Notes under the pieces: model-generated
What the model saw: the letters and a program-made list of their open reading frames with translations, nothing else
What the model was told of the DNA's origin: nothing
Databases searched by the model: none
Made by a program: the position numbers and the translations under genes
Origin: Hansschlegelia plantiphila
GTDB lineage: Bacteria; Pseudomonadota; Alphaproteobacteria; Rhizobiales; Methylopilaceae
Direction: 5' to 3'
Length of the DNA stretch: 64,000 nucleotides
Assembly (NCBI RefSeq): GCF_027922265.1
Contig: NZ_BSFI01000008.1
Span: 450,001 to 514,000, forward strand
Shown here: positions 46,145-56,872 of the stretch, in pieces
Layout: each line of letters starts with the position of its first letter
Position numbering within the stretch: the first letter of the stretch is position 1

Positions 46145-46594
46145 TCACCACCCCGTCGAGCCGAAGCCGCCCTTCCCCCGTCCGCTGGCGTCGAGCGCGT
46201 CGTGCGTTACGACGACCGCGTGCTCGACAGCCGCCACCACAAGTTGCGCGATGCGCGCTCCCCGCTCGACGGAAAATGGTTCGGTTCCGAAATTGACGAG
46301 TAGGACTTTGACCTCGCCGCGATAATCCGAGTCGACCGTTCCCGGCGTGTTGAGCACCGTCACCCCATGGCGGAGCGCGAGGCCTGAGCGCGGCCGGACC
46401 TGACCTTCGAAGCCCTTAGGCAACTGGAGCGACAGACCTGTCGGGACAAGGGCGCGGCCGCCCGGCGGAATAAGTATCGGAGCGTCCTTGTCGACCGCTG
46501 CGCGCAGATCGAGCCCGGCCGCGCCCTCGGTCTCGTAGGCCGGCGGAGAAAGATCGGCGCCGTGCGGCAGGAGGAGAACCCGGAGCTCGATCAC
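46145..46594 (-). CDS. dut: Deoxyuridine 5'-triphosphate nucleotidohydrolase
   Basis: A 149-residue trimeric dUTPase hydrolysing dUTP to dUMP. Visible motifs: AGLDLRAA (motif 1), [12 protein letters not shown] (2), [13 protein letters not shown] (3), RIAQLVV (4) and [11 protein letters not shown] (5). The start GTG 46594 overlaps the coaBC stop (GTGA). Confidence 0.95.
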   Translation of the reverse strand: MIELRVLLLPHGADLSPPAYETEGAAGLDLRAAVDKDAPILIPPGGRALVPTGLSLQLPKGFEGQVRPRSGLALRHGVTVLNTPGTVDSDYRGEVKVLLVNFGTEPFSVERGARIAQLVVAAVEHAVVVTHDALDASGRGKGGFGSTGW

Positions 46595-47796
46595 GACGCG
46601 CCTCCCAGAACCTCAGCGATGCGGGCGACCAGCGCCTCGGCGACCGCGGCCTTGCTCATCGCGGGCCAGGACTCGACGCCTGCGGGACCGACGACGTGCA
46701 CGGTATTGTCATCGCCGCCCATCACGCCGCCCGCGGGCGAAACGTCGTTGGCGACGATGAAGTCGGCGGCCTTGCGGACGAGCTTCGCCTTGGCGTTCTC
46801 GACGACGTTCTCGGTCTCCGCCGCGAAGCCGACCACCAGGGTCGGGCGGTTCGCCCCTCGGGCGACCGTCGCCAGGATGTCGGGGTTCTCGACCAGCGCC
46901 AGCAGGGGCGGGCCGCCGGCGCCTTTCTTGATCTTCTGCGAGGCGTCTTCGGCGACCCGCCAGTCGGCGACGGCGGCCGCGAACACCGCGACGTCGGCGG
47001 GCAGCGCCGCCTCGACGGCCGCCAGCATCTGGCGCGCCGTCTCGACGCGCACGACCGCGACACCTGCAGGATCTGCGATCGCGACCGGCCCCGAGACCAG
47101 CGTGACGTCGGCGCCCGCGCGCGCCGCCGCGGCGGCGATCGCGTGGCCCTGGCGGCCGGACGAGCGGTTCGCCAGCACCCGTACGGGGTCGATCGGCTCG
47201 TGCGTCGGACCGGACGTCACCAGCACGCGGCGGCCCGCAAGGGGTTTCGAGCCGCCGCCGAGCAGCCCTTCGGCCGCGGCGACGATCTCCAGCGGCTCGC
47301 TCATGCGGCCGAGGCCGCTCTCGCCGCGCTCGGCCATCAAGCCGGTCGCCGGGCCGACGAAGGCGACGCCGTCGGCTTTAAGCCGGGCGACGTTGCGGCG
47401 GGTGGCGGCGTGCGCCCACATCGTCGGGTTCATCGCGGGCGCTGCGAGCACGGGCGCGGTCGTCGCGAGCAGCGCGGTGGATGCGAGGTCGTTGGCTAGC
47501 CCGTTCGCCATCTTGGCGAGCAGGTCCGCGGTCGCGGGCGCCACGATCACGAGATCGGCGTCGCGGGCGAGCCGGATATGGCCGACGTCGTGCTCATCGG
47601 TGAGGTCGAACAGGTTCTGGAACGCCCGCTCGCCGGTCAGCGTCGCCACCGAGAGCGGCGTGACGAACTCGGCTGCGGCGGGGGTGAGGATCGCGCGCAC
47701 CGAATGCCCGCGCTCCTTGAGCCTCCGGATCAGGTCAAGCGACTTGTAGGCCGCGACGCCGCCGCCGATGACGAGCAGGATGCGGGAGGAGCTCAC
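46591..47796 (-). CDS. coaBC: Bifunctional phosphopantothenoylcysteine decarboxylase/phosphopantothenate-cysteine ligase
   Basis: A 401-residue CoaBC for two steps of coenzyme A synthesis. The flavin-dependent CoaC half has [16 protein letters not shown] and PAMNPTMW; the CoaB half has [14 protein letters not shown] and [15 protein letters not shown] 47796 overlaps the stop of a small ORF upstream, and its own stop overlaps the dut start. Confidence 0.95.
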   Translation of the reverse strand: MSSSRILLVIGGGVAAYKSLDLIRRLKERGHSVRAILTPAAAEFVTPLSVATLTGERAFQNLFDLTDEHDVGHIRLARDADLVIVAPATADLLAKMANGLANDLASTALLATTAPVLAAPAMNPTMWAHAATRRNVARLKADGVAFVGPATGLMAERGESGLGRMSEPLEIVAAAEGLLGGGSKPLAGRRVLVTSGPTHEPIDPVRVLANRSSGRQGHAIAAAAARAGADVTLVSGPVAIADPAGVAVVRVETARQMLAAVEAALPADVAVFAAAVADWRVAEDASQKIKKGAGGPPLLALVENPDILATVARGANRPTLVVGFAAETENVVENAKAKLVRKAADFIVANDVSPAGGVMGGDDNTVHVVGPAGVESWPAMSKAAVAEALVARIAEVLGGAS

Positions 47797-47924
47797 GGTC
47801 TTTCGGCCGGCGTTTCTTCGACCGCGCCGTCCGCCGTTTCTCCGGCGTCGCAGCCCTCCCGAGCGGCGATCCGCTCAAGCGCCGCCGACAATTCATCCCT
47901 GATTTCGATGATAAGGTCGTCCAT
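47793..47924 (-). CDS. Small acidic protein, 43 residues, coupled to coaBC
   Basis: A 43-residue ORF between ubiB and coaBC: ATG 47924, with a GAAGG ribosome site upstream, to TGA overlapping the coaBC GTG. It starts MDDLIIEIRDELSAALERI, an amphipathic helix, and ends in an acidic tail. I do not recognise a family. The overlap suggests it is translated, at least to couple coaBC. A longer in-frame reading lies inside ubiB and is not real. Confidence 0.5.
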   Translation of the reverse strand: MDDLIIEIRDELSAALERIAAREGCDAGETADGAVEETPAERP

Positions 47925-47944
47925 CGCGCAGCCTTCAGCGTCGC

Positions 47945-49516
47945 TCACAAAGCGAACAGATACACCACCAGCGAGATCGCGATCACCCACAACGCCAGGT
48001 CGCCGGCGAAGCCGCGGCGGCGGACGGCCCTTGCGATCCTCTCGACGCTGTCGGGCGAGAAAGTGACGCCGCCGCGGACGACGTCCTCCAGCTCCACCGC
48101 CGTGCGCTCGATCCCGAGCAGCAGATCCGGCAGGCGGGAGGCGCCCAAAGCGAGCTTGCGGAGTTCCGACGTTGCGGTCTCGGCGATCCCGAGCGGCCCG
48201 AGATTGCGCTCGAGCCATTCCCGGACCACGGGATCTGCGGTCCGCCACATGTCGAGCTTCGGGTCGAGCGTGCGCGCGACGCCCTCGACGACGACCATGG
48301 TCTTCTGCAGCATCAGCAGCTCGGGCCGCGTCTGCATGTTGAACAGCTCCGTCACCTCGAACAGCAGCGTCAGCAGCTTCGCCATCGAGATCTGGTCGGC
48401 GGTGCGGGAATGGATCGGCTCGCCGATCGCGCGGAGCGCCCGCGCGAACTCGGCGACGCTCTCGCCTTGCGGCACGTAGCCCGCCTCGAAATGCACCTCG
48501 GCGATGCGCTTGTAGTCGCGCACGATGAAGCCGTGGAGGATCTCGGCGAGGAAGCGGCGCTCCTTCGGCCCGAGCCGCCCGGTGATGCCGAAGTCGACCG
48601 CGACCAGCGCGCCGCCGGCGTCGACGAACAGGTTTCCGGGGTGCATGTCGGCGTGGAAGAAGCCGTCGCGCATCGCGTGGCGCAGGAAGGTCTGCATCAG
48701 GTGCCGCCCGAGCGCGGGCAGATCGTGGCCGGCGGCGGCGAGAGCCTCGCGGTCGGACAGCTTGACGCCGTCGACCCATTCGAGCGTCAGCACGCCGCGC
48801 GCGGTCCGCTCCCAGTCGACGGCCGGCACGCGGAAGCCGGGGTCGGACGCGGTGTTCTCCGCGATCTCGGAGAGAGCCGCCGCCTCCAGCCGCAGGTCCA
48901 TCTCGATCGCGACCGAGCGGGCGAGCGTCTGAACGATGACGACCGGCTTCAGGCGCCGCGTTTTCGGAACCCAGCGCTCGATGAGCTCGGCGACGGCGAA
49001 GAAGGCTGAAAGATCCTGCGCGAAACGCCGCGCCACCCCGGGCCGCAGGATCTTGACGGCGACGGCCCGTTCGACGCCGTCGAAGTCCCGCACCGTGGCC
49101 CGGTGCACCTGGGCGATGGAGGCCGCGGCGACCGCGGGGCCGATCGTCAGATAGACAGCCGCGACCGGCTTCCCGAGCGCCTCGGCGATCGCCGCTTCCG
49201 CGATCTCCTGCGGGAACGGCGCCACGCGGTCGTGCAGCAGTTCGAGGTCGCGGGCGACCTTGAAGCCGACGACGTCCGCGCGGGTCGCAAGGAACTGGCC
49301 GAGCTTGACGTAGGAGGGTCCGAGCCGCTGCAGGGCGCGGGCGAGACCCACGCCGCCGTCGCGCGCCGAGCGTTTCTCGACGATGCGGCCGAGCCTGACG
49401 AGCGTGCGAACCGCCGGCGGCAGATCGAGCGGATCGGCGAGCCTCAACGCGCCCTCGCGCGCCATGACGAAGCCGGCGCGGGCGAGACGGACGAGGTTCG
49501 GAAGCGCTCTCAGCAT
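47945..49516 (-). CDS. ubiB: Ubiquinone biosynthesis ABC1-family protein UbiB
   Basis: A 523-residue ABC1/ADCK-family atypical kinase-like protein needed for ubiquinone synthesis. Visible are the family KxGQ motif in YVKLGQFLATRAD, the Ala-rich loop AAASIAQVHRA, HADMHPGN and VDFGITGR, the catalytic and metal loops. Two C-terminal spans (DLALWVIAISLVVYLFAL) anchor it in the membrane. ATG 49516 is used; the 30 upstream residues are arginine-rich and not conserved. ubiE lies upstream on the same strand. Confidence 0.93.
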   Translation of the reverse strand: MLRALPNLVRLARAGFVMAREGALRLADPLDLPPAVRTLVRLGRIVEKRSARDGGVGLARALQRLGPSYVKLGQFLATRADVVGFKVARDLELLHDRVAPFPQEIAEAAIAEALGKPVAAVYLTIGPAVAAASIAQVHRATVRDFDGVERAVAVKILRPGVARRFAQDLSAFFAVAELIERWVPKTRRLKPVVIVQTLARSVAIEMDLRLEAAALSEIAENTASDPGFRVPAVDWERTARGVLTLEWVDGVKLSDREALAAAGHDLPALGRHLMQTFLRHAMRDGFFHADMHPGNLFVDAGGALVAVDFGITGRLGPKERRFLAEILHGFIVRDYKRIAEVHFEAGYVPQGESVAEFARALRAIGEPIHSRTADQISMAKLLTLLFEVTELFNMQTRPELLMLQKTMVVVEGVARTLDPKLDMWRTADPVVREWLERNLGPLGIAETATSELRKLALGASRLPDLLLGIERTAVELEDVVRGGVTFSPDSVERIARAVRRRGFAGDLALWVIAISLVVYLFAL

Positions 49517-49676
49517 GGCTGAACGAACATGCGACCGGAGACCATTCGCACGCTTCGAGCTGCGCCGTCGGCCCCGCTCAGCACGAGGGACGCCGAAGAC
49601 CCACAAGCCTGCTCATGCCGAGACGCCGACCAGCGGCCTGCGTCTCGAAGCGCCCACACCGTCTCGGCGGCCACCG

Positions 49677-50444
49677 TCAGATCCGGAAGCCGACATGGAG
49701 CGCCGCCACGCCGCCCGTCATCGGGGTCGCCGTCACCTGCTCGAAGCCGGCGTCGCGCATCATGTTCGCGAAGGTCTCGGCGTCGGGGAAACGGCGGATC
49801 GACTCGACGAGATAGCGATAGGGCTCGCCGTCGCCCGCCACCAGCTTGCCGAGCCGTGGGATCACCCCGAACGAAAAGGCGTCGTAGATCCGCGCCAGCC
49901 CCGGCACGTCGACCTTCGAGAACTCCAGCACAAGGAGATGTCCGCCGGGCTTCAGCACGCGGCGCATCTCCTTCAGCGCGACGGGGATGCGCGGCACGTT
50001 GCGGATGCCGAAGGCGATGGTGACCGCGTCGAAGGACGAGGACGGGAAGGGCAGCTCCTCGGCGTTGCCCTGGATGAACGTCACCCGGTCGGAGAGCCTG
50101 CGCTTGGCGGCGCGCGCGGCGCCGACGTCGAGCATGGCGTCATTGATGTCGAACACCGTCACCGCGACGCCCGGACCGCCGGCCGCGATCGCGCGGAAGG
50201 CGATGTCGCCGGTGCCGCCCGCGACGTCGAGGAGAGTGAATTGGCGCGCGCCCTTCGGCAGGCCGATCGCGGTCGTCATCGCCGACTTCCACGCCCGGTG
50301 CAGGCCGCCCGACATCAGGTCGTTCATCACGTCGTAGCGCGAGGCGACCTTGTGGAAGACGTCGTCGACCAGGCCCTGCTTCTGGCCGAGCGGGACCTCG
50401 GCGAAGCCGAAATGCGTTTCGTTCTCGGAGGCTGCGCGGTCCAT
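49677..50444 (-). CDS. ubiE: Ubiquinone/menaquinone biosynthesis C-methyltransferase UbiE
   Basis: A 255-residue SAM-dependent methyltransferase for C-methylation in ubiquinone synthesis. The SAM site [14 protein letters not shown], then [14 protein letters not shown] and IAFGIRNV, and C-terminal [17 protein letters not shown] match UbiE. Its start at ATG 50444 faces hemJ across a 107-bp gap with an inverted repeat. Confidence 0.95.
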   Translation of the reverse strand: MDRAASENETHFGFAEVPLGQKQGLVDDVFHKVASRYDVMNDLMSGGLHRAWKSAMTTAIGLPKGARQFTLLDVAGGTGDIAFRAIAAGGPGVAVTVFDINDAMLDVGAARAAKRRLSDRVTFIQGNAEELPFPSSSFDAVTIAFGIRNVPRIPVALKEMRRVLKPGGHLLVLEFSKVDVPGLARIYDAFSFGVIPRLGKLVAGDGEPYRYLVESIRRFPDAETFANMMRDAGFEQVTATPMTGGVAALHVGFRI

Positions 50445-50469
50445 GGAGGTCCTTGGGGAGCGTCGGGCG

Positions 50470-50510
50470 GCGGACCCTAGCGCCGCTCCCGACCGCGCGC
50501 TAGGGTCCGC
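50470..50510. promoter_or_regulatory. 14-bp perfect inverted repeat between ubiE and hemJ
   Basis: GCGGACCCTAGCGC (50470-50483) and its exact complement (50497-50510) are separated by 13 bp. The element lies between divergent start codons, about 26 bp from ubiE and 42 bp from hemJ. It could be an operator for a dimeric regulator of both genes or an RNA hairpin in either leader. There is no T-tract. Confidence 0.6.
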
Positions 50511-50551
50511 GCCGCCGACGGCCGGAGCGGCCGCGCACCTTAGAGCGGCCC

Positions 50552-50980
50552 ATGGACCCTTATCTCTGGATCAAGACGCTGCACGTCGTGGCCGTCATCT
50601 CGTGGATGGCGGCGATGCTCTATCTGCCGCGGCTGTTCGTCTATCACGCCGGAGCAGCCGCGGGCTCCGAGCTTTCGGAGACGTTCAAGGTCATGGAGCG
50701 CCGCCTGCTCCGGGGCATCGCGACGCCCGCCATGATCGTGAGCTGGATCGCCGGGCTGCTGCTTGTCTGGAAGGGCGGCTGGATGACGGCCGGCTGGCTG
50801 CACGGCAAGCTGCTGTTCGTCGTGATCCTGTCGGGAATCCACGGAATGCTCGCCCGTTTCACCCGTGATTTCGCCAATGACCGCAACCGCAAGACGGCGA
50901 AATTCTACCGTGTCCTCAACGAAGTTCCCGCCGTCCTGATGCTGGCGATCGTAGCTCTCGTGATCATCAAGCCGTTCTAG
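50552..50980 (+). CDS. hemJ: Protoporphyrinogen oxidase HemJ
   Basis: A 142-residue membrane protein with four spans, starting [19 protein letters not shown] with conserved His11, the proposed heme or substrate ligand of HemJ. It oxidises protoporphyrinogen IX to protoporphyrin IX in heme synthesis. Its partner hemE lies 5 kb away on the other strand. rho follows in the same direction after 273 bp. Confidence 0.9.
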   Translation: MDPYLWIKTLHVVAVISWMAAMLYLPRLFVYHAGAAAGSELSETFKVMERRLLRGIATPAMIVSWIAGLLLVWKGGWMTAGWLHGKLLFVVILSGIHGMLARFTRDFANDRNRKTAKFYRVLNEVPAVLMLAIVALVIIKPF

Positions 50981-51253
50981 AACCTCCGCGATAAGCTGAA
51001 TTCGACGTGATGACTGCGGATCGCTCTTGTCGACGGCGATCCCAACCGGTATGTGTGCGTTCTCTCTCAAGTCGGCGCAAAGCGCGCGAGCGCAGGCCCA
51101 GCCCAAGCGCATCCCGCTCGGCGACGCGATCCACCCCAGCGATCGCCCCCCGGCTGCGGAAGGTTCCCGAACCTTTCGCCTGTGCCCGTCTCAATTCCCT
51201 CCTGTTGCGCCCGGCTCACCAAATTGCCGGACTCCATCTCCAAAAGGCCTTCG
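50981..51253 (+). promoter_or_regulatory. rho leader region with C-rich segment
   Basis: No gene is supported here. A 7-bp hairpin GGATCGC/GCGATCC lies at 51018-51042. The stretch from about 51187 to 51245 is rich in C and T and poor in G, as in Rho-loading sites, directly upstream of the rho start. Rho represses its own gene by premature termination in other bacteria, which would fit. Confidence 0.4.
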
Positions 51254-52519
<1,266 letters not shown>

Positions 52520-52536
52520 AACGACGAACAGCCGGA

Positions 52537-52574
52537 AACCTCGCCGTTCCAGCCCGGAACCGGCGAGGTTTTCG
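52537..52574 (+). terminator. Terminator hairpin after rho
   Basis: A stem of 14 bp with one bulged base (arms 52537-52550 and 52556-52570) and a 5-nt loop AGCCC follows the rho stop by 17 bp, ending in GTTTTCG with a short T-run. Confidence 0.75.
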
Positions 52575-52631
52575 CTCCCGGCCCGATGCCGGACTTGCGC
52601 TCGCGCCTTATCTCGTGGTCCGGATGCGGCC

Positions 52632-53423
52632 ATGGCGAACCCCACGATGATCCGAAGGCTGTTCGCGACGACCATCGCAGTCGCGACGCTGTGGGCCGCG
52701 GCTGCTCTGCCGGCGGTCGCGGAGGAGCTGCGTTTCCCGAGCTTCACGGGCTATGTCGTCGACGCGGCGAACATCCTTCCGGCGGACGCCGAGAGCGCGC
52801 TCTCGGACAAGCTCAAGGGCTTTCAGGAAAAGAGCGGCCACCAGTTCGCGGTCGCCACCGTGCCGTCGCTGCAGGGGACGACCGTCGAGGATTTCGCCAA
52901 CCGGCTGTTCCGCGAGTGGAAGCTCGGCGACGCCACGCGCAACGACGGCGTTCTCATGCTGGTCGCCCCGACCGAGCGCAAGGTTCGCATCGAGGTCGGC
53001 TACGGCCTTGAGGGCGACCTGACCGACCTCGTCTCGCACTTCATCATCCAGAACGCCGTGCTGCCCCGCTTCAAGGCGGGAGACATGCCGGGCGGCGTCT
53101 CGCGCGGCGTCGACGACGTGATCGCGGTGTTCTCCGGCCAGGCCGAGGACTACAAGGCGCGCGCCGCCGCGACCGAGGACGACGGCGAGCTGCCGCTCGA
53201 GACCAAGGTCTTCCTGGTCTGCTTCGTCCTGCTGTTCCTCTACATCTTCTGGCAGTCCTTCCGCGGCGGCGGAGGCGGCGGCCGTGGGCGGCGCGCGAGC
53301 CCCTGGATCATCGGCGGCCCCGGCGGCTGGTCGGGCGGAGGCGGCGGTTTTTCGGGCGGAGGCGGTTTTGGCGGCGGGGGCGGCGGCTCGTCCGGCGGCG
53401 GCGGAGCGTCCGGCGGATGGTGA
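52632..53423 (+). CDS. TPM-domain protein with signal peptide and glycine-rich tail (YgcG-type)
   Basis: A 263-residue protein: signal peptide (TLWAAAALPAVAEE), TPM domain (residues 35-175, FTGYVVDAANILPADAESAL, VRIEVGYGLEGDLTD), one membrane span (TKVFLVCFVLLFLYIFW) and a Gly/Ser-rich C-terminus. TPM proteins are linked to photosystem repair or cell-envelope functions; in bacteria the role is uncertain. The next gene is a second TPM protein, a standard pairing. Confidence 0.85.
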   Translation: MANPTMIRRLFATTIAVATLWAAAALPAVAEELRFPSFTGYVVDAANILPADAESALSDKLKGFQEKSGHQFAVATVPSLQGTTVEDFANRLFREWKLGDATRNDGVLMLVAPTERKVRIEVGYGLEGDLTDLVSHFIIQNAVLPRFKAGDMPGGVSRGVDDVIAVFSGQAEDYKARAAATEDDGELPLETKVFLVCFVLLFLYIFWQSFRGGGGGGRGRRASPWIIGGPGGWSGGGGGFSGGGGFGGGGGGSSGGGGASGGW

Positions 53424-54058
53424 GCCAGGCGCAAAAGCCCTTCGTCGCGCTGACCGACGCCGACCGGGCGCGCGTCGCGGAGGCGGTGCGCAAAGCGGAG
53501 GCGAACACCGCCGCGGAAATCGTCGTGATGATCGAGACCGATCCCTGCGACGAGGTCGACGCGACGGTCGCGCTGATCGCAGCCGCCCTGCTCGCGATCT
53601 CCACCGCCGCGCCGATGTCGCTCACCGGCGCATCGCTCGAAGTCATCGTCATCGTTCAGATCGTGGCGTTCGCGGCCCTGGCCGCGCTCGGGCGGTCGAC
53701 CCGGATCAGGCGGGCGCTGTTCATCGACCGGCTGCCGTCCTCGGCCGCGAGGCGCGCAGCCCATAGGGCCTTCGCCGAGCTCGGCCTGCAGCGCACCAAG
53801 GGGCGGACCGCCGTGCTGATCCACGTCGCGCTCGCCGACCGTCACGTCGAGGTCATCGCGGACGAGGGCGTGCATGAGGCGGTCGCCCCGGAGACATGGC
53901 GCGAGAGCGTCCACGCGATCGTCACCGCCGCGCGCAGCGGCAGGCTGGTGGACGGGATCGTCGCGGCGGTCGAGCGCTGCGGCGCGGGCCTGGCCGAGGC
54001 GCTGCCGCCTCAGCCCGGCCTCGGCGACGAACTGCCGAACGCGCCCGTGACGCGCTGA
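53417..54058 (+). CDS. TPM-domain membrane protein (second of pair)
   Basis: A 213-residue protein with an N-terminal TPM segment (ADRARVAEAVRKAEANTAAEIVV), a membrane hairpin of two spans (TVALIAAALLAISTAAP and VIVIVQIVAFAALAAL) and a cytoplasmic or periplasmic rest (RTAVLIHVALADRHVEVIADEG). It overlaps the upstream gene by seven bases; GTG at 53420 is an alternative start. Co-transcribed with the first TPM protein; function unknown. Confidence 0.82.
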   Translation: MVSQAQKPFVALTDADRARVAEAVRKAEANTAAEIVVMIETDPCDEVDATVALIAAALLAISTAAPMSLTGASLEVIVIVQIVAFAALAALGRSTRIRRALFIDRLPSSAARRAAHRAFAELGLQRTKGRTAVLIHVALADRHVEVIADEGVHEAVAPETWRESVHAIVTAARSGRLVDGIVAAVERCGAGLAEALPPQPGLGDELPNAPVTR

Positions 54059-54072
54059 GCCGGCCGGGAAAT

Positions 54073-54101
54073 CGTCATGCCCGGCTTCGCCGGGCATGAC
54101 G
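54073..54101. repeat. Palindromic intergenic repeat between convergent genes
   Basis: A perfect 13-bp stem CGTCATGCCCGGC/GCCGGGCATGACG with a 3-nt loop. This type of sequence is a frequent dispersed palindrome in Rhizobiales genomes and can act as a bidirectional terminator. It lies between the TPM pair and echA. Confidence 0.7.
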
Positions 54102-54128
54102 GCTCGTTTCATCCTGAAGCGCTCGCCT

Positions 54129-54908
54129 TTACCGGTTCCTGAAAACCGGCTTTCGCTTTTCGACGAAGGCGGCCATGCCTTCCTTCTGATCCTCGGTCGC
54201 GTAGAGCGCCTGGAAGGTCCGGCGCTCGAAGCGCACGCCTTCGGTCAGGCTCGATTCGGCTGCGACCTGGACCGCCTCCTTCGCCGCGAGCGCCGCGATG
54301 CGCGAGAACGACGCGATCTTCGCCGCGGCCTCCAACGCCTCGTCGAGAACGCGTTCGGGCGCGACGACCCGGGAGACGAGGCCGGACCCTTCGGCTTCCG
54401 CCGCATCCATCATCCGGCCGGTGAGGATGAGGTCCATTGCCTTGGCCTGGCCGACGGCGCGCGCGAGCCGCTGGGTGCCGCCGAAGCCCGGCATGATGCC
54501 GAGCGTGATCTCAGGCTGGCCGAACCTGGCGTCGTCGGCCGCTATGACGATGTCGCACATCATGGCGAGCTCGCACCCGCCGCCGAGCGCGTAGCCGGCG
54601 ACCGCGGCGATCAGCGGCTTCCTGAGCGCCGACACCCGCTTCCAGTCCGACACGAAGTCCTGGAGATAGGCCTCGGCGTAGGTCTTCGCCGCCATCTCCT
54701 TGACGTCGGCGCCGGCCGCGAACGCCTTCTCGCCGCCCGCCACCACCATCGCGCCGATGGCGTCGTCCGCTTCGAAGGCCTCGAGGGCCGAGCAAAGCTC
54801 CCTGATCAGCTGCGCGTTCAGCGCGTTCAGCGCCTTCGGTCGGTTCAGCGTGACGAGCCCGACGGCGCCGCGGGTCTCGACGAGGATGGTTTCGTAAGCG
54901 TCGGTCAT
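54129..54908 (-). CDS. Enoyl-CoA hydratase (crotonase family)
   Basis: A 259-residue crotonase. Both catalytic Glu positions are intact: [12 protein letters not shown] and [20 protein letters not shown]. The oxyanion region [11 protein letters not shown] is also present. It hydrates enoyl-CoA in fatty acid or amino acid catabolism. ATG 54908; the 60 upstream residues in frame overlap mutM. It closes the hemE-mutM-echA gene line. Confidence 0.9.
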   Translation of the reverse strand: MTDAYETILVETRGAVGLVTLNRPKALNALNAQLIRELCSALEAFEADDAIGAMVVAGGEKAFAAGADVKEMAAKTYAEAYLQDFVSDWKRVSALRKPLIAAVAGYALGGGCELAMMCDIVIAADDARFGQPEITLGIMPGFGGTQRLARAVGQAKAMDLILTGRMMDAAEAEGSGLVSRVVAPERVLDEALEAAAKIASFSRIAALAAKEAVQVAAESSLTEGVRFERRTFQALYATEDQKEGMAAFVEKRKPVFRNR

Positions 54909-54930
54909 CGGGCCTCGCTCATAGCACGCG

Positions 54931-55794
54931 TCACTTCTGGCATGCCGGGCAGAAGAACGTCGAGCGCCCCGTCTGGACGATCCGCTTGACCACGCCGCGG
55001 CATCCGGGCGTCGGGCAGGGCTCGTCCTCGCGATCGTAGACGCGGAACGAGTGCTGGAAATAGCCGAGTTCTCCGTCGGCATGCGCAAAGTCCCGCAGCG
55101 TCGAGCCGCCGGCGGCGATCGCGTCCTCCAGCACCTGACGGATCGACCGGGCGAGCTCGTCAGCCTGTCGCGGCTTCAGGGTTCCGGCGAGCCGGAGCGG
55201 GGACAGCCTCGCCCGGTGCAGCGCCTCGCAGACATAGATGTTGCCGAGGCCGGCGATCAGCCGCTGGTCGAGCAGCGCGGCCTTCAGGCTGGTCTGTTTG
55301 CCCGCGAACAGCTTTGCGATCAGCGCGCCGTCGAGTTCGTTGCCCAGAGGCTCGACGCCGACGTGCCGGAACAGCGGATGCGCCATCAGCGTCTCGCGCG
55401 GGATCAGCGCCATGAAGCCGAAGCGGCGGGGGTCGTTGTAGGTGACGGTCGCCCCGCCCGAGAGTTCGAAGGCGACGTGGTCGTGGGCCACGGCCTTGGA
55501 GCGCGGGTGATGGAATGCGCCGGGCGCGGCGCCGCTCTCCGGCGGCAGCACGCGGAACGAGCCGGACATGCCGAGATGCATGACCAGCGTCTCGCCGTCG
55601 TCGAGGTCCGCCAGCAGGTATTTCGCCCGCCGGCCGAGGGAGACCACGGTGCGTCCGGAAAGCCGCTCTGCGAACCTCTCAGGGAACGGGAAACGCAGGT
55701 CCGGACGCCTGGCCTCCACCCGCTCGATGCGCCGGCCCTCCATCACGGGGGCGAGCCCGCGGCGGACGGTTTCGACTTCGGGAAGCTCGGGCAT
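54931..55794 (-). CDS. mutM: Formamidopyrimidine-DNA glycosylase MutM/Fpg
   Basis: A 287-residue base-excision repair enzyme for 8-oxoguanine. It has the N-terminal catalytic PELPEVET, a Lys in [19 protein letters not shown], the helix-two-turn-helix [12 protein letters not shown] and a C-terminal zinc finger (CPTPGC and FFCPACQ). It begins 13 bp after hemE ends. Confidence 0.95.
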   Translation of the reverse strand: MPELPEVETVRRGLAPVMEGRRIERVEARRPDLRFPFPERFAERLSGRTVVSLGRRAKYLLADLDDGETLVMHLGMSGSFRVLPPESGAAPGAFHHPRSKAVAHDHVAFELSGGATVTYNDPRRFGFMALIPRETLMAHPLFRHVGVEPLGNELDGALIAKLFAGKQTSLKAALLDQRLIAGLGNIYVCEALHRARLSPLRLAGTLKPRQADELARSIRQVLEDAIAAGGSTLRDFAHADGELGYFQHSFRVYDREDEPCPTPGCRGVVKRIVQTGRSTFFCPACQK

Positions 55795-55807
55795 CAGAAC
55801 TATCCCG

Positions 55808-56872
55808 TCAGCCAGCCCGCCGCCTCACCCGCGCGACCAGCTGGGCGACATGCTCGGGCGGGGTCTGCTGCCGGACGCCGTGGCCGAGGTTCACGATCAG
55901 CGGGGCGCCGCCAAGCGCCTCCAGCACGAGATCGACGGCGCGGTCGAGCGCGGCGCCGCCCGCGACCAGCGCGATCGGATCGACGGCGCCCTGCAGCGCG
56001 ATGTCGTAAGGCACGACGGATCGGGCGGCGGCGAGATTCTCGGACGTCGCGAGGCCGAACGCATCGGCCGGGACCGCGCTCGCAAAACCTCCGAGCTTGG
56101 CGCCGGCGCCGCGGGCGAAAGCCAGGATCTTCGCGCCCGGAACCTGTTCCCGGACCTTCTCGCAGAGCGCCTTGATCGGCGCCGTCGACCAGCGGGCGAA
56201 TTCGGCGGGCGGCAGGTCGCCGGCCCAGCTGTCGAAGATCTGGACGGCGTCCGCGCCCGCCCTGAGCTGGGCGACGAGATGTGCGACCGACGCCTCGACC
56301 AGCCGGTCGATCAGCTCGGCGAAACCATCGGGGTCGAGATAGGCCATCAGGCGGGCCGGGGCCTGCTCGTCGCCGCCGCGGCCGGCGACCATGTAGGTCG
56401 CGACGGTGTAGGGCGCGCCGCAGAAGCCGATAAGAGCCTTGTCCGGCGCCAGCTCGGCGCGGACGCGCGAGACGGTCTCATAGACCGGCGACAGCATGTC
56501 GAGGTCGATCGCCTCCCTCAGCCGCCTGAAGTCGGCGCGGGAGGTCAGGGGGTCGAGCCGCGGGCCTTCGCCTTCGACGAACCGCACCTCCTGCCCGAGC
56601 GCATGCGGCACGACCAGGATGTCGGAGAACAGGATCGCCGCGTCGAGGTCGAACCGCCGGATCGGCTGGAGCGTGACTTCGGTCGCGAGCGCCGGATTGT
56701 AGCAGAGGTCGAGGAAGCTGCCGGCCTCGGCGCGGAGCGCGCGATATTCCGGCAGATAGCGTCCGGCCTGTCGCATCAGCCAGACCGGAGGGACCGAAAG
56801 CGTCTTTCCGGAAAGCGTATCGAGAAAGCGCGAGCCGTCTCTTTTCGTCGGCTCACTCACAGGACCGCTCAC
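55808..56872 (-). CDS. hemE: Uroporphyrinogen decarboxylase
   Basis: A 354-residue enzyme that decarboxylates uroporphyrinogen III to coproporphyrinogen III. Visible are the N-terminal [32 protein letters not shown] and the C-terminal NLGHGV. The start is GTG 56872 with a GGGAG site five to six bases upstream. A longer frame to 56971 lacks homology and would run into the origin region. In Caulobacter and rhizobia hemE borders the replication origin. Confidence 0.94.
   Translation of the reverse strand: MSGPVSEPTKRDGSRFLDTLSGKTLSVPPVWLMRQAGRYLPEYRALRAEAGSFLDLCYNPALATEVTLQPIRRFDLDAAILFSDILVVPHALGQEVRFVEGEGPRLDPLTSRADFRRLREAIDLDMLSPVYETVSRVRAELAPDKALIGFCGAPYTVATYMVAGRGGDEQAPARLMAYLDPDGFAELIDRLVEASVAHLVAQLRAGADAVQIFDSWAGDLPPAEFARWSTAPIKALCEKVREQVPGAKILAFARGAGAKLGGFASAVPADAFGLATSENLAAARSVVPYDIALQGAVDPIALVAGGAALDRAVDLVLEALGGAPLIVNLGHGVRQQTPPEHVAQLVARVRRRAG

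Noticed and set aside
51053..51253. 67-residue N-terminal extension of Rho
   Set aside because: Not Rho-like; ATG 51254 gives the family N-terminus.
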